In this document: in pieces, positions 11,656 through 23,238 of the stretch
Layout: each line of letters starts with the position of its first letter
Position numbering within the stretch: position 1 is the first letter of the stretch
From: Cololabis saira
Taxonomy: Eukaryota; Chordata; Actinopteri; Beloniformes; Belonidae
Length of the DNA: 64,000 nt
Assembly (NCBI RefSeq): GCF_033807715.1
Contig: NC_084590.1
Span: 39,213,505 to 39,277,504 of the forward strand
Direction: 5' to 3'
The notes under the pieces: model-generated
Told to the model about the DNA's origin: nothing
Database searches by the model: none
The model's input: the letters and a program-made list of their open reading frames with translations, nothing else
Position numbers and translations under genes: made by a program

Positions 11656-12394
11656 CTATAAGGAAGAAGAGCACAAACAGACGCAGACAGCACAGGAAAA
11701 AGATGAAGCTCATTAAAGAGCAAGTTGCCAGCGTAAAGATTCCCAGCGTGACCTTCACCAGAACAAGGTTGGATGCGTTTGTGCGCTCACTTGTTACAAA
11801 CACAGCAGTTGTGAAATACTGCAAATGCAGACAGTGGCCGATGGTTTTAAAAATGGTCTTTTTGGTTGTCAGGCTTATCCACAGTTAGCACGAGTACAGG
11901 CGGCATCAGTGGAGTGCACTGGAGCATAGCAGCAGGAAAAGCTTAAAGTCCTACATTACAGTATTTATTTTGGTAATGATTTACCTTCTAAGTATTGATT
12001 TATACTTGAATAAATTTTGCAACATGCTGTGCTTGTGACATCTTTGACTCACAATTACACCCCTGGGCCCACAGGAAAGCAGTAAGGACTAATTAATAAG
12101 CACTTAGGATAAGATAAAAAAAGAATTGTTTGGAAATGTGTCTTGCATGAAGACATCCAGACATCAAGACTTCCACATAAATAACAAGCAATACATAATT
12201 GATGGCGGAAGCTGATGTTTTTCAAAATATGAGAGAGATCACATGTCATATGACTTGCCAGAGACACAATTTCTTTAGTATAAGCTGCATAAGAATCTGG
12301 ATCTGTAAGTGTTTGACCCACAATATTAGAACAATATGTAACATTCTAGCCAGTGGGCTTTTAAGCTGCATAGAATTACTTTTTTAGCGTCCGC

Positions 12395-12858
12395 ATATTG
12401 CATAACAATCTGCATCATAGACTGAAAATATATAATAAAAGATGTGACATTTCTTTGCATTATTGCATTCTTTGTAACTTTATGTTTTAAGAACATTTGT
12501 TTAAATGTATCTGTAAAAAGAAAAGTGTGAAAGGTAAGGGTGAGTATATTACAGACAACCAAAGTTGATAATGTCTGATTAACTTGATCTATTTTCTTTT
12601 TCAAAGAAATTAATGAGACCAGATGCGAATTAACCTCCATTTGAAAAACCTTTACTAGGAAGACATCTTGTTTTATTGTGATGAAAGCCAATGTAAAGTC
12701 CATAGACAGAGCTATACATTTGAGCTTGTCTATGACGTTTAAACTTCTGTTCAAATAACCACATTTGATAACTTCAGTAAACAAAGCCTATCTTATGAAA
12801 ATTGAGAAAAAAAGTTATAAAGTACAAAAAACAAGTAATTTAATATTTTCAAATAGGC
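12395..12858 (-). repeat. Left arm of a 464-bp inverted repeat
   Basis: This arm is the near-identical reverse complement of 13516-13979, with a spacer of about 657 bp. Both arms hold the same open frame (12326-12784 on minus, 13590-14003 on plus) that starts MFTEVIKCGYLNRSL and differs at only a few residues. The frame is AT-rich and has no motif I recognise, so its matching presence reflects recent duplication, not proof of coding. Confidence 0.88.
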
Positions 12859-13327
12859 CTGTAGAGTTGAAATTTGAAAACTGCATTTATTTTATTGATT
12901 GCCCTATAAAGAGATACAAATGAGAGGAATCAATGCTACATCATCCTCTGTGATGTGATTTATTTATTCTTTTTACATGTAACCAGCAACCAGCAAGTGT
13001 ACAATTTGCCATCTAAAGACTGGGTATGGTGTTTTTAATTATGATTTTCTCTCAAGCATAAGGAACAGAAGTCAAGCCCACAAGATAATACAGGGTCCCT
13101 TGGGAGGAGGTTTCTTTGGTAAAAGCACCATAATGAGTGAAACTTTGCACATTTCTGGAATGATGTGAACATCAGTGGAGCACTGGGAAATAAACTGTCA
13201 CACTATCACACTTCTAACCATCCCACTTGAGTTTACTGAAAATTAATGTGGTGAAAAACAATGCGGACGACCTAAACACAACTGCAGAACTACACACCAA
13301 TACACGTAGATCACTAAGAGTGACAAC

Positions 13328-14169
13328 AAATCCTAAAATAAAAGCTTGTTGTGCGAGCTCTCCTTAACCGGGCACCGCCACCACGGTGAACTGGGACGTG
13401 ACTGCACCCCTTATAAACCTATGAAAACACATATCTTAGCTGAATAAGGTCATCTCATACCTGTCATCTCTTATACAGCTTTAAATTTAGAATTACCGGC
13501 TTCTACGCTATAACAGCCTATTTGAAAATATTAAATTACTTTTTTTTTGTACTTTACAACTTTTTTTCTCAATTTTCATAAGATAGGCTTTGTTTACTGA
13601 AGTTATCAAATGTGGTTATTTGAACAGAAGTTTAAACGTCATAGACAAGCTCAAATTTATAGCTCTGTCTATGGACTTTACATTGGCTTTCATCACAATA
13701 AAACAAGATATCTTGCTAGTAAAGGTTATTCAAATGGAGGTTAATTCGCATCTGGTCTCATTAATTTCTTCGAAAAAGAAAATAGATCAAGTTAATCAGA
13801 CATTATCAACTTTGGTTGTCTGTAATATACTCACCCTTACCTTTCACACTTTTCTTTTTACAGATAAATTTAAACAAATGTTCTTAAAACATAAAGTTAC
13901 AAAGAATGCAATAATGCAAAGAAATGTCACATCTTTTATTATATATTTTCAGTCTATGATGCAGATTGTTATGCAATATACAAATATACAAATCCTAAAA
14001 TAAAAGCTTGTTGTGCGAGCTCTCCTTAACCGGGCACCCCCACCACAGTGAACTGGGACGTGACTGCACCCCTTATAAACCTATGAAAACACATATCTTA
14101 GCTGAATAAGGTCATCTCATACCTGTCATCTCTTATACAGCTTTAAATTTAGAATTACCGGCTTCTACG
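13328..14169. repeat. 181-bp direct repeats flanking the right arm
   Basis: The sequence from AAATCCTAAAATAAAAGC to ACCGGCTTCTACG occurs at 13328-13508 and again at 13989-14169, with only two or three differences (such as GCACCGCCACCACGG against GCACCCCCACCACAG). The spacing is 661 bp. The ends are not TG...CA, so I do not call these LTRs. Confidence 0.85.
13516..13979 (+). repeat. Right arm of the 464-bp inverted repeat
   Basis: The partner of 12395-12858. It is sandwiched between two direct copies of a 181-bp sequence (13328-13508 and 13989-14169), so the local order is inverted arm, spacer, direct repeat, arm, direct repeat. This could come from a mobile element or from a 661-bp partial tandem duplication. 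Confidence 0.88.
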
Positions 14170-15283
14170 GTACAAGTGATTTGAATAAATTACACATTCT
14201 TAATCCTCAGTCCCTTCAGGCCTGGCTGGCTCCCTCTCCAAGGACCTTCTTCCATCTAAAGAAATTAGAACCCTATTGAATTGCACTAAACAGGGAAATC
14301 TGACAAAATGCAGCGGGAGTAGGTGCTGATTAGGATTTAATCATTGCGGTCAATGTAAAGTGGTGTTGTACTAAATGAGGAGTGGCATTTAATTTTAGCC
14401 AAAAAACATACACACCCGACATGTGATACACTATTAAGTTAGATTGGCTGAAATGGTTATTAGGCTTTACACGGACATAGGTCATTATCAGCAGTGCTGT
14501 TCCTCATCTTCATTTACGCAGTATCATTTGATGATCATTATCGTTTAATCACACATGCTAAAAGGAGTTTGGGGGGGGGTGAAAAAACAAAGAGCAATGC
14601 TTGTAAGAAGTTTGTTATTGAAGACTTTTTGTTCTTGAAGAATAAAGAGCTGTGTAAATAAAAAACAATCTTCAGGAGAGAATTAAAATTTAATAACAAG
14701 CAGTGCCATCAGGCAGCCAGCTTATTATGTGCTAAGGGGCTTAATACAAACATTTGATAGTCTTACTGTAGCGAGCAGCATCCTGAAACAAACCTGCCGT
14801 ATGTTCTTTGTAGTTAAGCATCCTCACTACAGAGCCTGGAAATGCCCAAAGGCTGCTGCAGTAAACAGCAAAGCCTTTCGGTGAATTGATGCACGGGAGA
14901 GGTGGTGAGGTCTAAGCAAACATCACACAGGAACTCAAAAGATGAGGAAGTACTGGCAAAGGAGGATCAAAGCTGCGAACAAGATGACCCACTCCACTTC
15001 CCCTGGCCTATGTCGCTCTAGCTCATGCGGCCCTTAGCAGAAAAAAACAAGAAACAGACAAACTGTTCCTCAAAGTACAAACACCTTTGAGATGCTAATA
15101 AAAGTTTCATCTGTTCTGTAAAGGGGATGAGAAGACGGAAAAAGGCCGTCTGGTTATCTGGTTAAAACTCTGTAGGCATTCATTGTAAAACATTTGTATT
15201 TTATCCCAGAAGCTGTAATCAGCCTTAAATGACGTTTTTAACACCTCATATCGTCTTGACAAGCAGGATTAAAATGTCACTTA

Positions 15284-16003
15284 GGCCCCGTTTACACGTT
15301 GCCGGGTATTTACAAAAACTGATATTTTCCCCTCTACGTTTTCAAAAATATCCTCGTTTACACGGACCCGCATGAAAACACTGTTAACGTCATGCCAGCC
15401 AATCAGAATCCTGGAAAAAACATCAACAAATGACACGTGTAACTTCCAGTTAAGGCTGATTTATGGTTCCGCGTTACACCAACGCAGAGCCTACGGCGTA
15501 GGGTACGCGGCGACGCACACCGTACGGCGCTAATCGCCGCGTACCCTACGCCGTAGGCTACGCGTCGATTTAACGCGGAACCATAATTCAGGCTTTACGT
15601 CCAAGACGGAACGAGAGTGTTGTGACAGAGAAGTGGAGTTACTTTTAAGTGTGACTTTAGAATATAAAATAGGTAAAATACAAGAAAATATTGACGGTGG
15701 CCAAACTAATTGTAAACACAGGTCGCACACATGACGCTGGTGAGTTTCTGGTGTATAATGTGACGTTCTGAAGCTTAAATCTCCGTTTTCCTCTGTTTTC
15801 CTCCGTTTTCCTCCGTTTTCCTCCGTTTTCCTCCGTTTTCCTCTGTTTAGACGCAAACGTGAAAACTGAGTTTTTGAAAATCTCCACTTTGGCCGGAGTT
15901 TTCAGAAATTATCGTTTTTGGGGGCTTTGAGCTGCGTTTTCGTGTAAACGAACGGCCAAAACGCATGAAAACGCCTCCGTTTTTGCTCCGTGTAAACGGG
16001 GCC
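15284..16003. mobile_element. Harbinger-like non-autonomous element, copy 1
   Basis: Inverted ends GGCCCCGTTTACACG at the left and GTGTAAACGGGGCC at the right, flanked by TTA on both sides (15281-15283 and 16004-16006). A 3-bp TTA target duplication is the PIF/Harbinger hallmark. The 720-bp body includes a palindromic module (15452-15595) and a roughly 10-bp CTCCGTTTTC repeat (about 15780-15847). There is no transposase; the frames with repeated 'KRRKTEENGG' come from the simple repeat. Confidence 0.78.
15452..15595. repeat. Palindromic GC-rich module inside the Harbinger-like element
   Basis: The module opens AAGGCTGATTTATGGTTCCG and closes with the inverse CGGAACCATAATTCAGGCTT. Within it, CTACGGCGTAGGGTACGC pairs with GCGTACCCTACGCCGTAG, so the whole could fold into a long hairpin. 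Related modules are at 27372-27517 and 62298-62440. Confidence 0.85.
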
Positions 16004-19000
16004 TTAACCCAGTCTCCTACAGCTTAGTCACTTTGGTTTGTCTGTTCTTATTAAAACATTAAAACATTCTGGATATCTCCAGCAACAACTTCCAGGATGC
16101 ACTGTTACCACCTTGGGAACTACAGTACACGGGGACGTTTGAAAGTACATTTAAACAGGTTTATAATAATTTTGGAAGATCTTTAACATATCTTCCTAGT
16201 TTGCTTTTTTATATAACCTTTTTCACTTCCTTTTTATTTATTCAGTGAAACCTCCCACCATTGGAATCCACTGAGGATTAAGCTCAAGTCTGCCATTCTC
16301 TCAAATTACCAACTCTATAAAGGCCTTTTAACAATGTCTCCTACTCAATAGATGTAAGGTACCGTTTCAAATACCAAACAGTGACCCAGTGCAATACAGA
16401 CCACTGATAATTTCAAGTGACATTTAAAGCAACAAGCATTAAGCTAATTTCCAGTAAATCCTGAACGTCACATTACCATTCAAAATAGAAATATATCTAA
16501 ATGTCAGTGAAATGCTGGTTCTGATGGACAGAACATGACTACGGATTGAGAAAAACAACTTATAAGTTATACAAAAGATGGCCTTGAAGGATTCTGTTTT
16601 GAACAGCCCTTTACATTACACAGCAAATCAGCCAATGACATATTAATGGAAAAAGATGTACATGTGTGAATAAGCAAAGACAGATGCTATGATTGTATGC
16701 CTGGGGAACTACCGGAATTCAATCCCGACTGGAGGCTCAGATTGTGGGCAGATCCGTCACAATCAGCCCCAAATGCCACAGCCGACAAAGCTTTTTTCCA
16801 GGTGTTTTAGGAAATCAATGTAATGAATAGGTTCATTTCCCCCAAATCCTTGCTAGCTCCGGCACTGCTCATTGTGCTTAGGCAGAATCATAAATCTGCA
16901 CCCAGACCTTGTGCATGCTGCAGCCTTGCAGAATGGCAGCTTAACGGTTGGCAGCAGTACATCTCCTGTGATGGAGGCCTTTCCAAGGCTGTCTCAAATC
17001 AGTAAAGCTGCTACCCAAGTTCTCCCTCAGGGCAAACAATACTGTTGCTATGATTCTTTGATGCAAAGCGATGTTTGCCTTATTTCCTTGACAGGCCTTT
17101 TGCACCACCAGCCATGAGAGTGGAAGACCAAACAAAGGCACACTCTCCCGAGACAGCTGTAGTTTGTCAGTTCAGGTTTTACAACAAGCACCCTCTTTGC
17201 CGAAAGTCATCCAAATATGTCCAGAACAAAATAGAACAAATAATGTTCAAATAATCAAATATAAAAAGGATCATGATTTTGACATCTATGAGATGAGCTG
17301 ACAGTGTGGTTAGCATGGAAGCGGGGATCTGGAAGTGCAATTATCGCATGACATTCACTTTGCCACTCCACTTAGCAACAAGGCAGATGTTAACTAATGT
17401 CTCTAATCCAAAACGATGGAATATCTTCTGACAGTCCACACTGAAAAAGAACATTTCACATCTACCCATTAGTCTTGGAAACAAGCTGATGGCTCTCGTG
17501 ATAAGACAAAATATGCTTCATCTGCAGCGTTCCCATTAGACCCTTTCTGCATGGCCTAGAACCACTTTGAGCTAGATCAGAAATGTGAAAGCACGAGCTG
17601 TCCTTCAGTGACAACACAGAATCCTGGCATGCAACCCCCCCCACCTGTTTTCCAGCCAGGGACTCCACTCTTTGCAATTAGAGGGTGTTTGCTGCTGGCT
17701 GCGTTCGCTCAGCGACTGTGTGGGCGAATCTGGCCGCGTTCCAGGTCTATAGTGGCGCAGGCAGGGGGCTTTTTTCCCACCACACATGTGGCTGCAATTA
17801 AGAGAAGGAAGAAGCCTTGTTCCAGCAGACCATTGTCACGGCCGCGCTCTCAGATATCCCACAGAGCAGATGCTTCTCAAATTGGACTAATTTTCAGCGC
17901 TTGAAGCAAGGAGGGAACGAAGGAAGAAATCTCTCTGCAGCTATGCTGCGTACCTGCTTCAAGCAGTGAATAATGAGACTGAATATAGTTTTGTTCATCC
18001 ATTTCTCAACCCACTGACATAAGCTTGAATGTACACTGTGGGATTTTTTTCTTTTCTTTTTTCCATGAGGTTGCATAATTCTGTTTACAATGTAGACTTA
18101 ACAATTGGGCTTTGTGAAGAAATGCATGAACGCATAACAATAACTTGGGTGCTGTGAAAAGGAACCCGCTGGTATTCAGGTGGGATTCAATTCAAATAAT
18201 TTAAACCCAACATATTCTCCGTTATTCTAAAGAGTCAGTATAAATACTACAGGGGAGTGCAATGTGGCATAGAGCTTAGTGTTTTACATACAAGAGTAGC
18301 TCTTCACATTAGCAATAATAGCAGTGCAAAGTGCCATAATGGTAGATTCAAATTTCAGTGAAGCTTGAAGTAAAGCAGTACACTTAAAAGCCCATTAGTC
18401 CCTGAGGAAAGACATTAGCTGTGGCCAAGAGACACTTTCCACTTTTGTCGCTCTAAAAAACAGTCAGTAAAGAGTAAACAACACATCAAAGAACAAACTT
18501 GTGGCTTGTCACCAGTGAAAATTCTCTCCTAAGACATTTTAAGAAACTACAAAAAGCCTACACCTGACATAGCCATTAAAGAAAAACAATTTGAGGACAT
18601 ATATGGCTTTTAAAAAAAAATCTCCTTAAGTAATTTTATCAGGTTGTTATTTAAAATGTTAAGCTATATGATATATTAACAGAACAAAGCAAAACAACAG
18701 CTACTAATACTAATAATACAATTATTATTAGTGTTACTTCTTTTGCTTAAAACAGCCATCAAGTTTTCTATATTTACCCAAATCAATATTTAAATATGCT
18801 TCCATCGGTGCTCACTCCAGTAATTGCATCCTCAGTGATTATCCTTCACTCTCTCAAGCTAATGAATGTTTTAATGCTCACATTAGAGCAATCATTTAGC
18901 ACATAACAGCCTTTTGATTACAACCAGCCAATTAAGATCAATTTTGCTTTGTGACCTTTGCGATTCAGAATGCTGCATGCCTACATGAAATGCCATGGAA

Positions 19001-19888
19001 TAAGAACCATGAATTCATAAAAGATGGGTTTGTGAAAAAATTTGGAATAACATTACACAAAGTTTACAGATAGAAAAAATTATATATGTAAAATCTATTA
19101 TCAGTTCAAAACTTTGAAACCAAACCCAAATTAACTCTTCATTAATTGCATTATTCATAACATTCACAGGCACCATATCTGACAAAGGACTGTCTGTGCC
19201 TCCACGAATGTCATTATCATTCTCTACTGTCTCATTACTTAGGTTTTATCCTTTTCCGACAGATGCCAAAAGTGAAATACACCGTAATGAAGTCAGCAAA
19301 GGACTGCTCTGCTCTCATTTGTTCTGCTCGGTGATAATAATTCATAACGGTGGCGACATATTAAAGGGATAATTCTACAAAAGACATATGGTCTAAATCA
19401 ATTTTTTTCATGATGGCAGTCCTGCAGAGTGCTGATCCCTAGCAGTGACCACTAATTGGTGTAATGTATGAGGGCAGCATTAGCTTGGCCATCACGGTGA
19501 TCTATCTCTGTTTGTCGAGTGTGAGGCGGTAGTGTGTCAGAATCTGATCTTTGCTGTAGTGGAGTATGAAGCCTCCGAGGCTGAAACAGTCAAGGCAAGA
19601 GAGATAAATATAGTTTAAAAAGGAGTATGCCAAAAGAGCCAGCTGGCGTAATATAAGAAGAGGGTTCCTCTTTTTAAAAATAAGCAAATATCCAGTCCAA
19701 GTCATACTGTACATTACAAGCAGCAAGGCCTCAAGGTTACATTCTTTTGGAAATCTATAAAGTTGAATCACCGTCTTTTGGAAAAGCAAGAGATACTGAT
19801 AAGATATTCTTCAACACATTGTACGAGTGGCCACCTTTTCAGTACTTCCCTGTTGGTCCACTGAAATTATGGTCTACCTACTAATAAG

Positions 19889-21363
19889 CAGTGGTGGACA
19901 GTAACGGAGTAAATTTACTTGAGTACTGCACTTAAGTACCGTATTTTCTGGACTATAAGCCGCTACTTTTTTCATAGGTTTTCAACCATGCGGCTTATAC
20001 AAAGGTGCGGCTATTCTGTGGATTTTTCTTCCACCGCTCGGGGCGCTCTAACTGGAATTAGAATCAAAACTAAGACAAAATAAATGCAAAGAAGAATACA
20101 CTACTTCTTCTTTAGCAGATAGAAGTAGGTAGAAGCAGATTTCAAACAGATAAATAGATAAATAAATACCGGTTATTTTCTCTTGGTTCTGTCCCGTTTT
20201 AATCAGCAAAATTTCTGCCGTGTTAAAAGGATCTATTTAGGTACAAACATGTACATCATTTACAGTTCAAAATCGTTCTGTACATGTAGTAAATATCTAA
20301 TCTAACAACATAAATATCTGCGGCTTGCGTATCTTTTTTTTTTTAAATAGAGCGGATGCAGCTTATATACAGGTGCGGCTTGTATATCTTTTTTTATTGT
20401 TTTTTTAAAATAGAGCGGATGCGGCTTATATACAGGTGCGGCTTATAGTCCAGAAAATATGGTATATATCCAGAGGATTTGTACTTTACTTGAGTATTCG
20501 ATTTCTTTGGTACTTATTACTCTTACTTGAATACATTTCCAAGACAAATATTTTTACTTTTACTTGAGTAAATTTCTAGGAAGGCTGAAAAGTACTTGTT
20601 ACTTTCAGGTCTGCTCTTTTTTCTTCTTCCCTAAAATCCTACTGGACACAAGCTGTTTTTGTCAAAGGAGGAGACCTGTCACAGTGCACACTCTCCACTG
20701 GGATGTACGTAAAGCGGAAATACGTCAAGCCTCCTCAAAACGATACCGCCAAAGTAGCCTGCGTTTGTCAAGACAGAGCCGCAACAAGTCAAGACATAGT
20801 CAACAAGTCAAGACAGAGCCGCAACAATGGCTACAACATTGAGTTATTGAAAGCAGAGATGTAGTTTTTTGTAAAGCAGTGGTCTTTGAGGGGGATCCAG
20901 ACTTAGTTGGATGGTGCAGGTTCATTTGGTTTCAGTTCATGATTGTTAATAAACTCTGCATCACCTGCTGTCCTCTTATGATCCCATTCATTTGATTTGT
21001 TTTTGGTGTTTCTGCAGGTTTTATATAACATTGTGGTTCTAAAAGCAGCACATCAGTGCAGCTGGTTTCAAAGAGTTCATTCTCAGAAACAAGAGTTAAA
21101 AGATCCTTAAATTAATTTAGAAAAAATATAGTAATTTACTGATGTGGAAAATAAGAAATTTACTCTTACTCTTACTTTTACTTAAAGTAAATTTAAAAGC
21201 ATTTACTTTTGGATACTTAAGTACCTTTAAAAGCAAGTACTTTTCTACTCTTACTCGAGTAATATTTTGACTGAGCTACTTTTACTTGTAACGGAGTAAA
21301 TTTTGACCAGTAGTATTTGTACTCTTACTCAAGTACTGGGGTGGAGTACTCTGTCCACCTCTG
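19889..21363. mobile_element. hAT-like element with a second transposon inside
   Basis: Left end CAGTGGTGGACAGTAACGG and right end ...GAGTACTCTGTCCACCTCTG are inverted matches, flanked by an 8-bp duplication CTAATAAG (19881-19888 and 21364-21371). The inner part is full of ACTTGAGTA/TACTCAAGTA-type motifs in both orientations. There is no transposase frame. The element is interrupted at a TA by 19939-20462. Confidence 0.85.
19939..20462. mobile_element. TA-inserted TIR element nested in the hAT
   Basis: Terminal repeats CCGTATTTTCTGGACTATAA and the inverse TTATAGTCCAGAAAATATGG, each next to a TA (19937-19938 and 20463-20464), fit a Tc1/mariner-type insertion. The 524-bp body repeats 'gcggcttatatacaggtgcg'-like blocks. 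The ends closely resemble those of the pogo-like element at 49058-52121 (CCGTATTTTCACGACCATAA), suggesting related transposases. Confidence 0.82.
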
Positions 21364-22243
21364 CTAATAAGCCACCTTTTTCTTTTGGATGCTACAATTA
21401 CAAAGATTCCTTGTTGATACTGAGTACTGGGCAGATTTTTAAACTAAGAGATAAAGGGAGTATGTCGATGTCAATGTCGGCACAATCCCGACAACACAAG
21501 CTGGAGCTGTTCTGCTCTCTGCTAAACGCTGAGGTTTGTTTGTTTACATGTAAACACTTCTTGGCCTTCACTTACCACAAGGCCAGAGTGAGATCTAAAG
21601 AACTCCGGCAGAACTTGGGCTGAATGTTCAATTCTGTTCTAAAATTTCTAAATCCCCCTTAAGTTTCTAACAGATTTGATGCAAAATAAATCAAATGCAA
21701 AAAAAATATTTCAACATCAATGTTAATAGCTTGCATCATTCAGCGTGCCTCCCTCAGCAACATTTCAGAAAACATCAGTTGAAATCTGGTCTCCACATTG
21801 GAATGACTGAAAGAAACCAGAGAATTTTAAGCATCTGGTCTTACAGTGTTTTATTGATTTAAAAATTATGTGTAGTTCAAAGTACTTTGTTACCATTACA
21901 ATGTTATACCCGGGCAAATTTAAGGAATTCAGTCTTACACGAAACACATAGAAATCCCTTATTTCTGGGCTTCACTAGCTTCTCTTTTTTTTCTTTTGTC
22001 ATTTGTCAGACCCGGTTCAAAATGAAACAAATTATAGACAGGGCAGAGATCAGATTTTGTCTCACTTTACACAGCAGCTGTAAAACTCGATTGATATAAT
22101 ATGGAAAGCCAGTCTCAAAGGAATTTAAAAGGTCATTTTAATACTCCTTTTCCAGCCACCCTATTTTATATCAAACTCCAAACACATCGAGATAAATGCC
22201 CTTATCTTTAATGCTGAGCTTGAGGGAATACGAGGGAGTAGAT

Positions 22244-22279
<36 letters not shown>

Positions 22280-22584
22280 CCTGCAGAATCATTACTTGTG
22301 TTTGTTGAGCATACAGAATCACAAGTAAGAGATGGAGGGAAAAAAAGCAGCTCCGTGTCCTTTGGGTTACAGGTCCAGTGTGACAAACTGACCCTGCTCC
22401 GTCTGTAGACAGAGGAAAGGGGGGATTTGAAGGAATCTTTTGAATCTCAAGATAATTTTAAGCAGAGAGCTGGGCAAGCGTCAACAATGACTAGAAACAC
22501 GGGGAATAGGAGGTATTGCACAGGCATTTACAAAAATATACCTAAAATTATTCACACCAATAATAAGGGAATGCATCTGTTATG

Positions 22585-23238
22585 TACGACGGAGAAAAAA
22601 AATTTGGAAGTTACGAGAATAAAGTCGTAATATAATGAGAATAAAGTCGTAAAATTACGAGAATAAAGTCGTAATGTTGTGAGAATAAAGTCGTAATAGA
22701 ATAAAGTCGTAATATTATGAGAATAAAGTCGTAATATTACGAGAATAAACTCGTAAAATTACGAGAATAAAGTCGTAATGTTGCGAGAATAAAGTCGTAA
22801 TATTATGAGAATAAAGTCGTAATATTATGAGAATAAAGTCGTAATATTATGAGAATAAAGTCGTAATATTATGAGAATAAAGTCGTAATATTATGAGAAT
22901 AAAGTCGTAATATTACGAGAATAAAGTCGTAAAATTCCGAGAATAAAGTTGTGACATTACGAGAATAAAGTCGTAATGAATAAAGTGGTAATTTATGAGA
23001 ATAAAGTCATAATATTATGAAAATAAAGTGGTAATTTATGAGAACTCTAACAGGAAGAGCTTCTTCTCCCTGTGTTAAAATGAAGAATATTGAGCATCTT
23101 GTGAAGTTATATTTATATATTTATAATATATTACAACTTTATTCTCGTAATATTACGACTTTATTCTCGTAATATTATGACTTTATTCTCGTAATTTCCT
23201 TTTTTTGTTTTTTTGTTTGGCCCTAATACTCCGTCGTA
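22585..23238. mobile_element. TIR element filled by a TCGTAAT minisatellite
   Basis: Ends TACGACGGAG (22585-22594) and CTCCGTCGTA (23229-23238) are exact inverse copies, with GTTATG directly repeated outside (22579-22584 and 23239-23244), so a 6-bp target duplication is likely. Bases 22607-23040 are tandem units of about 20 bp based on GAGAATAAAGTCGTAATATT; units in the opposite orientation lie at about 23138-23203. No coding region. Superfamily not assigned. Confidence 0.78.

Noticed and set aside
12326..14003. Possible gene encoded in both inverted-repeat arms
   Set aside because: The frames are AT-rich and motif-free; conservation is explained by the recent duplication of the DNA.
13328..14169. 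Small LTR element with 181-bp direct repeats
   Set aside because: The repeats lack TG...CA ends, no primer site or purine tract is seen, and the internal part is an arm of the inverted repeat.
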